Notes under the pieces: model-generated
Told to the model about the DNA's origin: nothing
Databases searched by the model: none
Seen by the model: the letters and a program-made list of their open reading frames with translations, nothing else
Position numbers and translations under genes: made by a program
Assembly: GCA_035582835.1 (NCBI GenBank)
Contig: JAYKAV010002441.1
Coordinates: 329,252 to 393,251, forward strand
Origin: Phoebastria nigripes
Lineage: Eukaryota; Chordata; Aves; Procellariiformes; Diomedeidae
Reading direction: 5' to 3'
Length of the DNA: 64,000 nt
Part shown: in pieces, positions 50,780 through 62,500 of the stretch
Layout of the letters: each line of letters begins with the position of its first letter
Numbering within the stretch: the first letter of the stretch is position 1

Positions 50780-53700
50780 ATTCCTCTAATTCTTAATCAC
50801 AGGTTATCTACATATATCTTTCTAAAGAGTGCCATGGGATCTTTGCATTTCCATTTGGGCAGCTTTGTCAAAGTGCTGAGTTTTCATATCACGCTGTGTC
50901 TAGGGTATGTAAGCAAACGAATTCAGGCTCTGAAGCAGCAAAGCTTTCCTTTCGCTTTTTGCTTACCTTAAAGGGGGTGAGTAATCCCATTACAGATAGG
51001 CATGTGTCAAGCCCGTGAGGGTTTGTTGGGTGAAGGGCAGCATTCATCCTGCAGCCTGGCTGTGTGATGCAGCTCTTACAGAGGATGTGGAGCTACACTA
51101 CTACCCAAAAGGGCACTGCCTGGGTGTAATACACTCCCCTCGTTTGTGCCCCTTTCCTATGCTCCACATTAAATTAGGCTGCTGTATTCACATTTAGAAC
51201 CCCATGACAGTACAATGTTCCTCATGATGAGATTTAAGAACCATTTCAAAAACTAGTCTATGTGAGATCCTGAAGGAGAACAGTAACTATCATGAGGCCT
51301 GATGACAGTTGTTTCTGTGTTCAAGAAAAGCACCTTCTGGGCTGCATGGGGAAAATGTTAATTTTAGAATATCTCCCACTTGGCTCTGTCTGGCTGTAAA
51401 NTACCAATACTGTCACAAAGGGGCTTTTGCTGAGAATGACACTTCTGCACCACACCTCTTTAGGGTCGTCTTGTTTTACTTGTGGCAAACTGAAGCATTA
51501 TTGACTGCATTGCTTTAGACTAACAGTGTCGACCTTCAGCAAAGAGAAACTCAACTTCTTCATTTTACAGATTTTACTCCCAGTTTATGTAAGATCAATA
51601 GGGAATCAGCAGCCTCATATATTACCACAAGGTGCTACTTTTTTTTTTATTTTAACCTTTGTAGGTATGCAAAAAACCCAGAAGTTTTGTAATCTCTGCA
51701 AACTGCAGTTCAGCAGATGATCATGCTCCTGGGATAAACTNCCAGTTGCAGTCCATTCTGGAAAAACAACATTGTGTCCCTCAGTCCCCTTCTTAATTTT
51801 CTCGGCATCATTTCTTCACCTAACTACATGGGGCATGGTGCAGTGCACTGTTGACATTAACCTGCTGGCCCAAATATGGGTGAAGAAAGGATGTGTAAAG
51901 TGTGTGGAGTATTGAAGTGTTGTATAAACGGAGGGNGGCATCTTAAATGGATGGAGGTGCCACTGAACAAGACAGGATAATATATGTATAAGGGACAGAA
52001 ACAACCTTATGCTCTTCCCCTTAACAAAAAATATGATGCAAGTCCATCTTGGTGATGTTTGATCACAAAACCTTTGCAGAATTGGGAACAGCATCTCCAC
52101 AACATCTGCCATGGCAGTCTACAAGTAGTGCTTGGAGTGATACTACAGTGTAAGTTAATGAAGATAATATGCAGCAACACATATCTGACTTTTTTTCTGA
52201 ACAGTGGTTGTCCAGTCAGAGCCTTGGGCTCTGCTGCGAGACGTGACTCAAGACAGGACAAACGACCAAGTAAACAAAGCTTAGGTTTTAAAATCCTTCT
52301 TGGTAAATTCTTATTCCAACGGAAATGCCTCCCCTTTCAAGAGAGCTATTTTTGGAAGAAGGAATAGCTGTGTTGTGGTGTCATGCATGGCTAGAGTAAG
52401 GCTATGGCAGAATTAGTATTTTCGATTCTAGGTTTTCTTTGTATCCTCTGAAAACACACTCCTTTAGTCAAGACATTAAAAACAATTTTATTCATGGCTG
52501 ATCCTAGTCTGCAAGCAGGAGCAGCATTCAGAGCTGCTGATCAGGGCATAAAAAGCTTTAATGATGTATAACTATCAGTCTGTGAAAAATCGGCTAACAT
52601 TACTGCATTATGCTGCATTATAACTCCGTACTGAAATGTTCCATTAACCACTGAGTCCAGATGCTGTTTTGGTTTGCTGACTGTATTTAATGTCCCTGTA
52701 TAAGCCTTGGTGTGCCCTAGAAATTATTTTGTCTTTGCTTTATGTCTAGTACAAATTTACAGAGAGGGATGATGTAATTTGCGAAGGACTCCTACTGTAC
52801 TTTCTGCTCAGATTATGTAATTTTTATGGCACATTTCTGGTATAAATGATCCAAACTTGTATTCACTGAGTCCGGGTTTGTTAGCTGAACTTTGTGCCCT
52901 CATTGCAAACATCACAGGCTGTGGTAAAAGTGTGTGAAAGCTTACAGAAAAACACGGAAATAGAAATAGGACCAAAACAATGCCAGCACACACAAGATCA
53001 ATTCATGGAAGTGCCATGAGCCGGCAANGATCTTCGTATCTCATACTCTCGGTAGGAAATGCTGACCGCTTTTTGTTCCATTTGAATAGCACAGTAGCAC
53101 TCACCATCTTTTAAAGTCCTTTAGAAATCAGACAAGCTGTCAATGGGTGTCAGTGATGAGAACCTTCCAGTCCACATCTACATTCTGGGTGCCCCCACCA
53201 GAAAAATGCTGCATAGCAGGCTGCTTGGCTGCTGCTCGGCACAAAGGAAATCTAAACTGCTGCAAGCTACATGTTCGTCATGGAAAACTACAATAGAGCA
53301 CTCTGATCATGCATCTGGCTTCTGTGCAAATTAATAAATGTCATCTGATGCAAAAAACATTCCAGCCAATATTCAGGTTTCTGGTACCATGCAGCCTCTT
53401 TTTCTGAAAGATCACTATCAAATCACCACCTATTCCTGCAGAGGTGCTGCTGTAAGACCCAACCCTGCGCATGCCCCCCTGCAACTGAGCAACGCCAGCC
53501 TCAGAAGAACAAGTAGAAGCAGAAGGTCCTCCTCAGCCAGGAGCAGGATGACTCATGGATATTTTCCCTCCCTGATGTAACACTGAGAAACGTACATGGT
53601 CAGCATGTTTAAAAACACTGTGTTGAAAGGGGAGTTATTGTACCTGACTGGAACAGACAACAGGTTTTTGTCAGATGGGAATCCTATTTATTTCTCTTTT

Positions 53701-54020
53701 CATTACTATGGCATGGGAAGAAGCTTTAAAATAATTATTTGAACTACAGAAAGGTCATTACAACTGTGCAAGCTGAAGAACACCATGAAAAGGAGTCTGA
53801 TTCAAGGATTTGTGCCTTGACCTCATTAAAAGCTAGCATGCTGCTGCTGTTGTAAAATGGAAAATGCCATTTTCTTTTTCTTTTCAAGCTATATGTATAC
53901 ATATAAATGTATGTTTAATTATTTCACAATATTTATCAAAGTTTCAAGGAAACTACTGAGCCATTTTGTAAGAGATGCTTCTGGCATGAGTAAGTAAATG
54001 AGAGGTCAAACTATTGGAAG
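50780..54020. other. Unique noncoding DNA between two opposed CR1 ends
   Basis: No gene recognised. Isolated Ns lie at 51401, 51741, 51936 and 53028. Frames here (up to 102 codons) have no domain. A weak continuation of the CR1 at 50355-50779 to about 50830 is possible. Confidence 0.5.
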
Positions 54021-54998
54021 TCATGCAGGGATCTGTGCTATCCAATGTATTAATAAACAACCCAGGAAAGGGCGTGAGTTGCGGGGTGACGACATTGGTA
54101 GCAAGTAGAGGTGCCGAGTGTGAAGAGCTGCAGAAAGATCTGAGTGATTGGGTGAGAAACCAACATGAAATTCAGTGCAGGGAAATTAAACATCAAGTGT
54201 TCCACAAGGGGAAATATCAGCTGAGCTTTCCACATAAAATAATGGACTCTGAGTGGATGATGACTTCTTAGGAGAGAGGTCTTAGAGTTATGACAGNCAG
54301 TGCCAAGAAAATGTCAGCTTAGTGTGAATAGTGGTCAAAAAAAGGCAAGCCAAAAGCTAGCAAGGAACAGAGAACAAACCAGAGGATATCATAGTGCCAC
54401 TGAATAAATCCATGTTTTGCTCACCCTTTGAATAGTGTATGTAATTCTGATATTGTAATCCCAGAACAGATATAATGGAGTTGGGGCAGGGTAAGTCAAG
54501 GATGTTCAAAGATAAGGAACGGTTTCTGTATAGGGAACTGCTGAGTAGGTAGGGACACCTCAACCTGCAAAAGAGAGAAATTTAGGGGATACTGCAGGCA
54601 TCTATCTATAAAATCATAAATACCAGAGAGGGTCCGGTTGGGTTCACTGTCGTCCAATTCTAGAACAAAGGGGCATCCAATTCAGAAAGTGGGAACCAGG
54701 TTAAAACCAGACAGTGGGAGATGATTATTCAGGCAACAGGTCTGTGAAACTCCTTGCCAAAGGATGCTGCCATAGTGCAGGTTTACATGGCCCAAGGGCC
54801 ACTAGGGTTAACTAAATACACATGCAAGTGCAGGAAACACCCTGAAGTGGAAATACTTGGGGACTGGCAGAATGTTAAAGAGAAGTGTCGTATATATTTG
54901 GCCTGTGCATATCGTTTCCCAGGTACCCACTTAAAGTGACTGCTGGAAGCAGGATATGGAAGAAGCTAGACCTTTGGTGTGGCACAGTGTGGATGGCC
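54021..54998 (+). mobile_element. CR1 LINE 3' half, sense strand plus, decayed
   Basis: This is the clearest CR1 in the window. Landmarks in order: TGCAGGGATCTGTGCT at 54024, the decayed DNA for the catalytic YADD box region near 54085 (motif lost), ATGAAATTCAGTGCAGGGA near 54166, GAGAGAGGTCTTAGAGTTATG near 54272, ATATCATAGTGCCACTGAAT near 54387, ATCTATAAAATCATAAATAC near 54603, GAAACTCCTTGCCAAAGGAT near 54747, and the 3' terminus ending GGATGGCC at 54998. The frame at 54014-54271 still reads QGSVL, LINN and KGV, remnants of the C-terminal reverse transcriptase, then ends in stops. It is 5' truncated at about 54021, as is usual for CR1. One N is at 54297. Confidence 0.9.
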
Positions 54999-55426
54999 TC
55001 AAGTATGTCACTCTCCAACCAAGCTCCTGCCTCTATATGTGTGGGCTGTGGCAGAGAGCAAGGGGCTACTTTTCTGTGTGCTCTTGCCTTTGGAAATAGT
55101 ACTGAAGGATGGAGAGGGAGAGAGTTGTCTCACCTGCTGTAGCTACTTGTATTCATCTTGGTGATGTAAACCCAAGAGTTTTCTTTTTATTTGGGGTTTT
55201 TAAAAATTCTTTTTACCTGCTGTAGGTTCTCTCACCACTTCTTGTAAAGACTTCCTTGCTCAAGAGCTTTCTGAAACAATCCAGCACAAAGTAGAAAAAT
55301 ACACTGAAAAATCACATGGTGTGCATTACCTCTAACTTAACCACATCAGCATCTAAGCTATTAATCTTTACATTTATACTGTATAACTGAACTCCACCTC
55401 CTGCAAGGAATATTTCTCTTTGTGTT

Positions 55427-55439
55427 GGGGGGGGGGGGG
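55427..55439 (+). repeat. Poly(G) run, 13 bases
   Basis: An uninterrupted run of 13 G residues following TTTGTGTT and followed by AGAGAAAAAAG. The length may be misread in the assembly, since long G runs are hard to sequence. Confidence 0.85.
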
Positions 55440-56610
55440 AGAGAAAAAAGTTGCTACAAAGAGTTGTGGTCAAAGTCTTGTGAAAGCAGTTTCTCCTGCT
55501 CTGACAAAATGTAGGTTTTGGAAAAACTCTAGAAGGCTGGAAAGTTGAGGAATACTGAACTCAGGCTTTTCTCTCTATAGCAGTGCCCTGAAACACCACC
55601 ACCCATACATACCTAGGGGTTGCTTTCACAGCAAGTTTGAAATCAGTCTAAACCACGGCTGCTGCTGCCCCATCTTTCCACATACAGCAAAGTTTTCCCT
55701 CCCAGTATCTTTCATCGGTCTGTATGAGCGGGCAGTTAGCCAGTTCAAGGAGTTGATCCATCAGAGAGCTAACCTGGCAAAGAAAAATTACTATTTTTCA
55801 GTTGTATCACTTCCAGCATGCACAAGGGACAGGGGCAATGCCAGGGAGATGGTCTGCCTGGTCAATCACTGGTTTGTGCCTTACTCACCTCAGTGAATGC
55901 TGACTGAGGTGAAAGGACTGTTTCCTGTACAGAGAATATTATTCTTTAGTGGTTTGTAAAGGTAAAATGATAAAGCAAAAACTATGGAGATTTAGTAACT
56001 TGAATAGTTCAGTCTGGATCACTGTCCTTTGCCTAGCAGAAATGGATTTCAAGCATCTCTTCTGTCCCTTGGAGAACTTTTTCTGTTCTCAAAGGCTTTC
56101 CTTACATGTAGTCTGGCAAGGTTGTCTTTCCTTTAATCCTTCTTCTGTACATCTGTTTTGCAACAGTGAGGGAACTCGGGAAAACATCCCTGATAGGACT
56201 CCTGCCTTTGTAATGACTGTGTTTCTTTCTCTTCCTACATATAGATTTACATACTTTAAGACACTGCAAATCAACCCTTAGCACTTCTCACTGTCTTAAC
56301 CGAGAAATAAATATCTTACCTGCTCTGACATCCAAAATCCAAGCTATCCTGGGAAAGGTGACTTTTGATTATAAATTGTAACCACATGTTGTATTAAAGA
56401 GCATGTCAAAACTGATCTCTTTGCAATTCTCATTTGTGCTAGCATCTGGAATAATTTAAATTATAAATGAAAAACTGACCTCTGTGGTTAGCCAAATCAA
56501 AAGGCCTGAAAGGCTTCATGATTAAAGAGTCATTTGACTCCTAAACAGATCAGGAAGTTGGAGAAACCAAAATCTGACCAAATCCTTCAAAAGAAAATAA
56601 GTAGGACAAA

Positions 56611-56640
56611 NNNNNNNNNNNNNNNNNNNNNNNNNNNNNN
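56611..56640. other. Assembly gap (30 N)
   Basis: Thirty consecutive N bases sit directly against a polypurine low-complexity tract. The true missing length is unknown; part of the same simple repeat is probably missing. Frames drawn across it are meaningless. Confidence 0.95.
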
Positions 56641-56742
56641 AAAAAAGGAGAAAAGGAAAAGGGAAAGAAGAGAAAGCGAAAGAGAAAGGGAAAGGCAAAG
56701 GCAAAGGCAAAGGCAAAGGAAAAAAAAGGAAAAAGAAAAGGA
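56641..56742 (+). repeat. Polypurine tract (GGAAA/GGCAAA type)
   Basis: The plus strand is nearly all purine: irregular GAAA and GGAAA units, then at least four tandem GGCAAA units around 56692-56720, then A- and G-rich sequence. It is probably longer in reality because it begins at the assembly gap. Such tracts can form triplex DNA and often collapse in assemblies. Confidence 0.85.
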
Positions 56743-57250
56743 CTAACCTGTTCGCTGAAAAGCTAGACAACAAAGTGTAGACAAAAAGAAGAGTAATGTA
56801 TACATTCTGCCAACATAAATAATGAGCTTGTCTGGGGACCATTTCAATGACGTACTTTAACACATACCTAGTTTCCTACCAAGGACTTACTTGAAAATTA
56901 AGCACATGCTTGACGTCTTTGACAGGAAGAGGTGGGATTATTCATGATGTTTAATGTTAAGGGCTGGATTGCACTGGGGCCATACCCGGGGGAATGTAGT
57001 CCATAAATGCAAATTCCTCCTTGAACAGGCCTTTGCTACCAGTACTGCAGGTATTGATCTCCTCCTGGGGCTGCCAGCTCAAGTGCCCCAGCCCTGCACC
57101 AGGTAGAGGGGAGTTCAAACAGAGTTAGGCAAAAACTGCATGAGGTTTGGAAGGTTTCCAATGGCTTTTCTCAGTTACATGAGTAAGAATTGTTAAATAT
57201 ATGCAGTCAGCAGTGTGTGGAGCAATTCTGCTGAAAAATGCAATATCCTT

Positions 57251-57271
57251 TCCCTTGATTTAGGCAAGGGA
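57251..57271. repeat. Short perfect hairpin, 7-bp stem
   Basis: TCCCTTG (57251-57257) and CAAGGGA (57265-57271) are exact reverse complements around a 7-nt loop. This is within what chance allows in a window of this size, so I record it without a function. Confidence 0.5.
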
Positions 57272-59435
57272 TTAATTAAAAACACATATGCATTTACTCT
57301 CCTGCCAGAACTCAAGTTGATCTAACTAGGTCGGCACTAAATTTGACCAATTCCCTAAGCATTAATCTGAATTAACATAGCATGTTGAGAGGGATGGGGT
57401 TAGTTCTTTCTTTGGCCAGGATGTCTTGAGATCAGGGAAAGACCTTTAGCTTTTAAACAAAAGCAAAGTTTACCAGATTACATGGGCACATAAGGATAAT
57501 ATAGCAGGGAATGTGGGCTTCTCTACAGAAGTGGGAACTGTAAATGACAGCTCAGTATGCCAAGAAAGCAGCCAGCCTTACGAAATTCAAGTTACNTTAT
57601 GATGTCAAAGTGGAGATTGGCTGTCTAGTGTAAATCCTGGATATTTGTTCTATAACTGTTTTCTTTAAACATGTAGTGAGGCAGGTCCTCACTTTACCAT
57701 TAACTGAGCATTGGCTGCAGTCTCAAATCCTCTGTATGACAGGAAAGGACAAAGCTTAAATTCATAGGCAAAATTGCTGCATAATCACTTCTCAGCCTTT
57801 AGAAATGAACAGTCTCATAGCTCACTATCAAATCAGTAATTTTTCTTTTTCTTTTTCTGAAGAGGAAAAAACACTGAGTGGCTGTAAAGAAAGGCTATTA
57901 CTATCCTATTCTATTTTGAAAGATACTCAAGTGTTCTGGAAATAAATCACAAATTGGTGTTCTCTGATGTAAGTATAAAATCACATAATCATGCCTTTCT
58001 CAGTAGTGGATACAGAAGAAGTGGTTTCAACTTATAGAAGAGGCCTGTAAAGAATAAGTTTAATGATCACTGTATAATTTAATATTTCTAGTTGTATTTC
58101 AGGGAAAAAATATGTCATTCTCATGGAGACATTTCCTAAACATCTAGTTCCTGCAGTATTTTTGAATTACACATTTCATTTGTTTTATAAGACAGCTTAT
58201 GGAAAATTGCTAATATGGAGAAGGAAGCATGGGTTTCTAGTAAAGAATAAGGAAACATGAATTCCGTTCCTGGCTCTGCTATAATTTTCCGGATGACCCT
58301 GAGCTATTTTCTTAACAATCGTGCACCCTCAGAGGAACACACTAGCATGTCTTTTCCCCTCATACAGTCTCTGCTTGTCTCACTCAGTAGCAAGCTGCTC
58401 GGAGTGGGCCAATTCTCACTATACACTTTGTAGGTCCTGTGACAATGGATATCTGATTTTAACTGTTACCAGATTCATTCAGTGAATAACATCCAAAATA
58501 GAAATGGAAGCATCACAGAGGGGAAGAAACAAGTGGCACGAGCAGTGCAGGGAAATATTATAAAGGGAAAGAAAAGGTTCAGTCTTATGGGTTTTGTGGG
58601 TGGAGGGGAAGGCAAGCTGAGCTGTGATGTGAAGGCTGAGGGTGGAATAAGGCTGTTGAAATGCATGTAAGACATAAAATTCTAGACTCCCAAGACAAGA
58701 AGAGCCCGTCTTATTTTTTCCCCTTTTCCTCTTTCATTTACTGCTTTGGGAGATGCCCCTCGGAATGCACTCCCAAACTTGTACTGCCAAACACAAGCAG
58801 GATGAAAAAAATGAAATAAAAAGCAGGCAACTCCTCATAAATTTGAAGATTGCTAGGTTTGTGAAGTTGCAAGAGCAGCACATGCCAGTATATCTTCCAG
58901 TCTCCAACTATTGTAGGCTTAGGCACAAAATCACCAACATTTTCACAGGGAATAATGCTAATCTGTAAAATTTGCCTGGAAATCACTCAGGGGTAACGTT
59001 CGTTTCATTACTTTATAATCAAATTCCTTACTGAGGGTAAATTGAGTGCGATTTTTCTTTTATCACTACCCCTTCCTTTGCCCTGCCTATGCATATGATT
59101 ACTGCTATGAAAAATCAGAGAGGAGAAAAAATCTTCGGAGATAGCATATCTTTAAAGGCTACAGCCAAGTCTAGAAGGCTTTGTTCCTGAAATGGAAAAT
59201 GTTTCTCTGAGTTAAATCATTTCAAGACTCTCTTTCTGTCACTTTCATCTGCTTTTCTATCCTGGCATGTTTAGTCTGAGTTACCACGTGGGTGTTGCAG
59301 TGGTGGGTTCATATCATGTACTAGTACCCTTCTCACCTTCTGCCTTCACCTCACCCAAAGGGGAGCATATCCTCTGATAACACCTCGCAGCCCACACGCC
59401 TCCTCACTCCAAAAACCTCACTGATAATAAACATC

Positions 59436-59548
59436 AGTCTGATACTATATGTATATAAATATATATGTAATATATATAATACTATGTATAGTCTGACACT
59501 ATATATATAGCCTGATACTATATATATAATAATAATATATATAATAAT
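59436..59548. repeat. AT-rich block with repeated CTGAYACTATATATA units
   Basis: Runs of TATATA are punctuated by three related units, AGTCTGATACTATATG (59436), AGTCTGACACTATATAT (59490) and AGCCTGATACTATATAT (59509), spaced 54 and 19 bp apart. The block ends in irregular TAATAA and ATATAT. It looks like a degenerate minisatellite seeded within a (TA)n tract. Easily melted DNA such as this is often variable in length. Confidence 0.8.
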
Positions 59549-62500
59549 GAGAACGAAGAAGATATTAAAAATGGCTTGAAAAATCCCTCAGCCTTTACCA
59601 TATATGGCTTTTCCAGTGTATCTAAGCCCTCAAATCCTTCCCTCTGGCTTAAACAAAGAGATTTCCACTTCTATATGCCATCTCCTTATAAATCAGACCA
59701 GCAAAAATAAACAGGGCACAGCTTCCACTTGCTGCAGAGAAAAGCATGAAAAGGAAGGGGCAAAAAGTGAAGATTTGCAACAAAGCAGAACTCCTCCTGC
59801 TTTCTGCTACTAAGTGCCAGAGAACTATCTTCTCTGTTCCTTCTCCCTCCTTCCCTGCCGAATCACTCCTTCCTCTCCTGCCTCCCAGATCCTGACTTCT
59901 GCATAAGAAAGAGTTTTCTCCCTCCTCTGCAGCACAGGGAACAGTCACAGAGGAGGAGGAGCGTAAGATCCTACCACAGTCTTATGGGCAGAAAGANTTC
60001 TTAGGTAGCTTCTTGACATGTCTTCCTCATGCATTTAGGATTAAGCTGACGGACTGCTTTGGGACTAGGAAATATCCCCCTCCTCCCTCAGTTCAGCCAG
60101 GACTACTGTCTGTTTTTCCTGTCCTGTGCTTCAGAACAGGACAGGACACAGCCCACATACTCAAAAAAACANCTACTGCTGCAGGGACATTGGCAAGATG
60201 CTCATCCTATCTGCCTGCAGCACTGTGCAATTATGCTTTCTGGTCATTTCCCATGGACCTGACGTTGTGCAGGGCTTTGACAAAGTGTTTTGAGGCTTGG
60301 GTCCCGGGAGGCAGGTTTCCTGCAGTAACTGCTGGATGTTCTGGAAAGGGATCTTCAAGTCAGAGAGGTCTTGGAAGTTTCTCTGCCTGTGAGCTGGCTG
60401 CCTGGGGCTGCAGGTAGGGCTTGAACAACGAGGTTGTTTGTGGAAGCCTCACCATCCCTGCACAGTTCCTGTTACACTATAAACAGAGTGTGAGCTCCAG
60501 AAGATGGAGATTAGTTCTCATTAATAAGAGTGCTAAGGTCTCGTTTTGCTTTTTACAAATTAAACTACAAATATGAAGTGGTTTATAAAGGAAGGGATGT
60601 TGTCTTTCCCATTTTCAAGCTCCGTTACATCTAGTCCCTTGCAGTGCAGATGGGTGAGGTGTTGGACATCACCCGTCCATAGTCTACAGGAGGACTCCTT
60701 ACATTCTCCAGGCTTGGGGTGGGCCCCTTGCTATACCACAAGGCTTACATGGGTTCAAGTTATGTGAGTCTTTCACTGAGGACAGCAACCAAAGTGACCA
60801 ATACAACTGTGAAGCATTTATTCTTAAATGGCAGGAACACAGCAGAATGTTTTAGGTTTTAACCTAAACCTTATGGTGGCCTACCTGGTCTCCTGTATGA
60901 CAACTTTCAGGACTGGAGAACTAATTTTTCCCTTCAATCTCTGCTTTGTTTCTCCTCTCTCCCTGGCACTCTCATCTATAGTGCAGTCCTCCTACATCCT
61001 CACTAACTGTGCATTTATACAGCGCACAGTTTGGGGAAAATTTGTGGACTTCATTTAATATTTGCTTCATTCTCTGGATATTATCATAACACCATTTTCA
61101 TGAATAAATGATGCAACAGCAATCTTTCTTTTCCTGGGCAGTGTAAATTAGCTATTCCTGGATAGAAAAGGATCTCAAGAAACAAAGAAACAAAAGTGCT
61201 GCTGTGATTTCATCTATTTTGTTACAGAAAATTTTCAGTGTCAAGCCAGAAATATCCATCCCAAAAGAAAAAAAAAAAAAATCTCCATCTCTGTACAGCA
61301 GAATGTAAGCATCCTGGATAAGTTTAAAACTGCCTTCAGTAACCAATGAGTTTCCTAGGTGTGGGACACTGTTCAGATGACATACACCACTAGGTAATCG
61401 AGACCAGACTGATGTCTCTGTGAGACTTGCTTTTTGTTTTACAAGACCACAGCAATGGCTCCGTCTCGGAAGCATTAAGCAATTTACATGGCTCAGACAA
61501 TGCTGTTTGCTCTTTGCAGNTATCTCCATTTGCTGAAGTCTGGTGACTTCTGTACTCACCCAGTCTGCTATGGGACACCAGTCCCATCGCTCATGAGCAG
61601 TTTTGCAATCCCCAGTGCCCCTCCTCAACCAGTGTCTGGGGAACCCCAAAGGGTGAGAAAGCCTGGTTAAAGAAGGCACCTATGGGCCCAAGCATCCACA
61701 TGGCAGCAAGAACACATGGACCGGGCCACCTGCTTTCGGATGTGGGGAGGAGTACAACAGCCGTGCGGAGAAAAGCAATCCTTTCTACCGGGAATGGGTG
61801 AANGGCAGGAGTGGGAATGAACAGAGAGCGAGAGTTGAAGATGAAACAGCTTTCCAAACCAGTGCAAAAAAGGAAGGCGCTTGTCTTTCTGTTGCTGCTT
61901 CTTTCTGCAGCTGATCAAGAACAAAAACCTCACACCCAGACACAAACACACTTTTTCTAAATTTGGCATTTATTTCCCTCCAAATTTTCATGCGCTGGCC
62001 AAAGCTGGAAGACAAAACATAATGCTTTTCATCTTCCTTCTAATTTTCTGCACCAGAAGCATCCCAACAACAACAGACAAAGCCCTCTCCATGTTTTTTA
62101 TTGGGTAAGCAACTCAAAATCTCCTTTTGCAAAACTGTGGAATGAAAATAACTTCATCATTTCCCCCAGTTTTTGACTAACGCTTACGGTGACTTTGCTT
62201 GCCTAAGTGCAAACGCTGATGACAGCACCTCGCTATGGCCAAATGCCATGGACTGTGAGGTGATAAAAGAACCATATAACTTTTTCTGGGTATGTCGAGC
62301 TACAGGGCAGTCACATATAATAACATTACCTCAGCTCTGAAGAGCCTGGAATATTCTGTTATACCACACTGATCTCCTGCCTTGATAAGGCAGAGGTTAT
62401 TGCTGTGTTGTTACATCCAAATTAAAACTTTTTTTGTCATTTGGTAAAAGAGGAATTCTAATTAAGGCAGAATAAATGTACTAACTGAAAGGCAAATATC

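Noticed and set aside
56522..56863. Frames running through the N gap and the polypurine tract
   Set aside because: Translated through unknown bases and low-complexity DNA, so they have no meaning as proteins.
61152..61679. Open frame of 175 codons, minus strand
   Set aside because: Contains an N, no recognisable domain, and overlaps other frames of similar quality.
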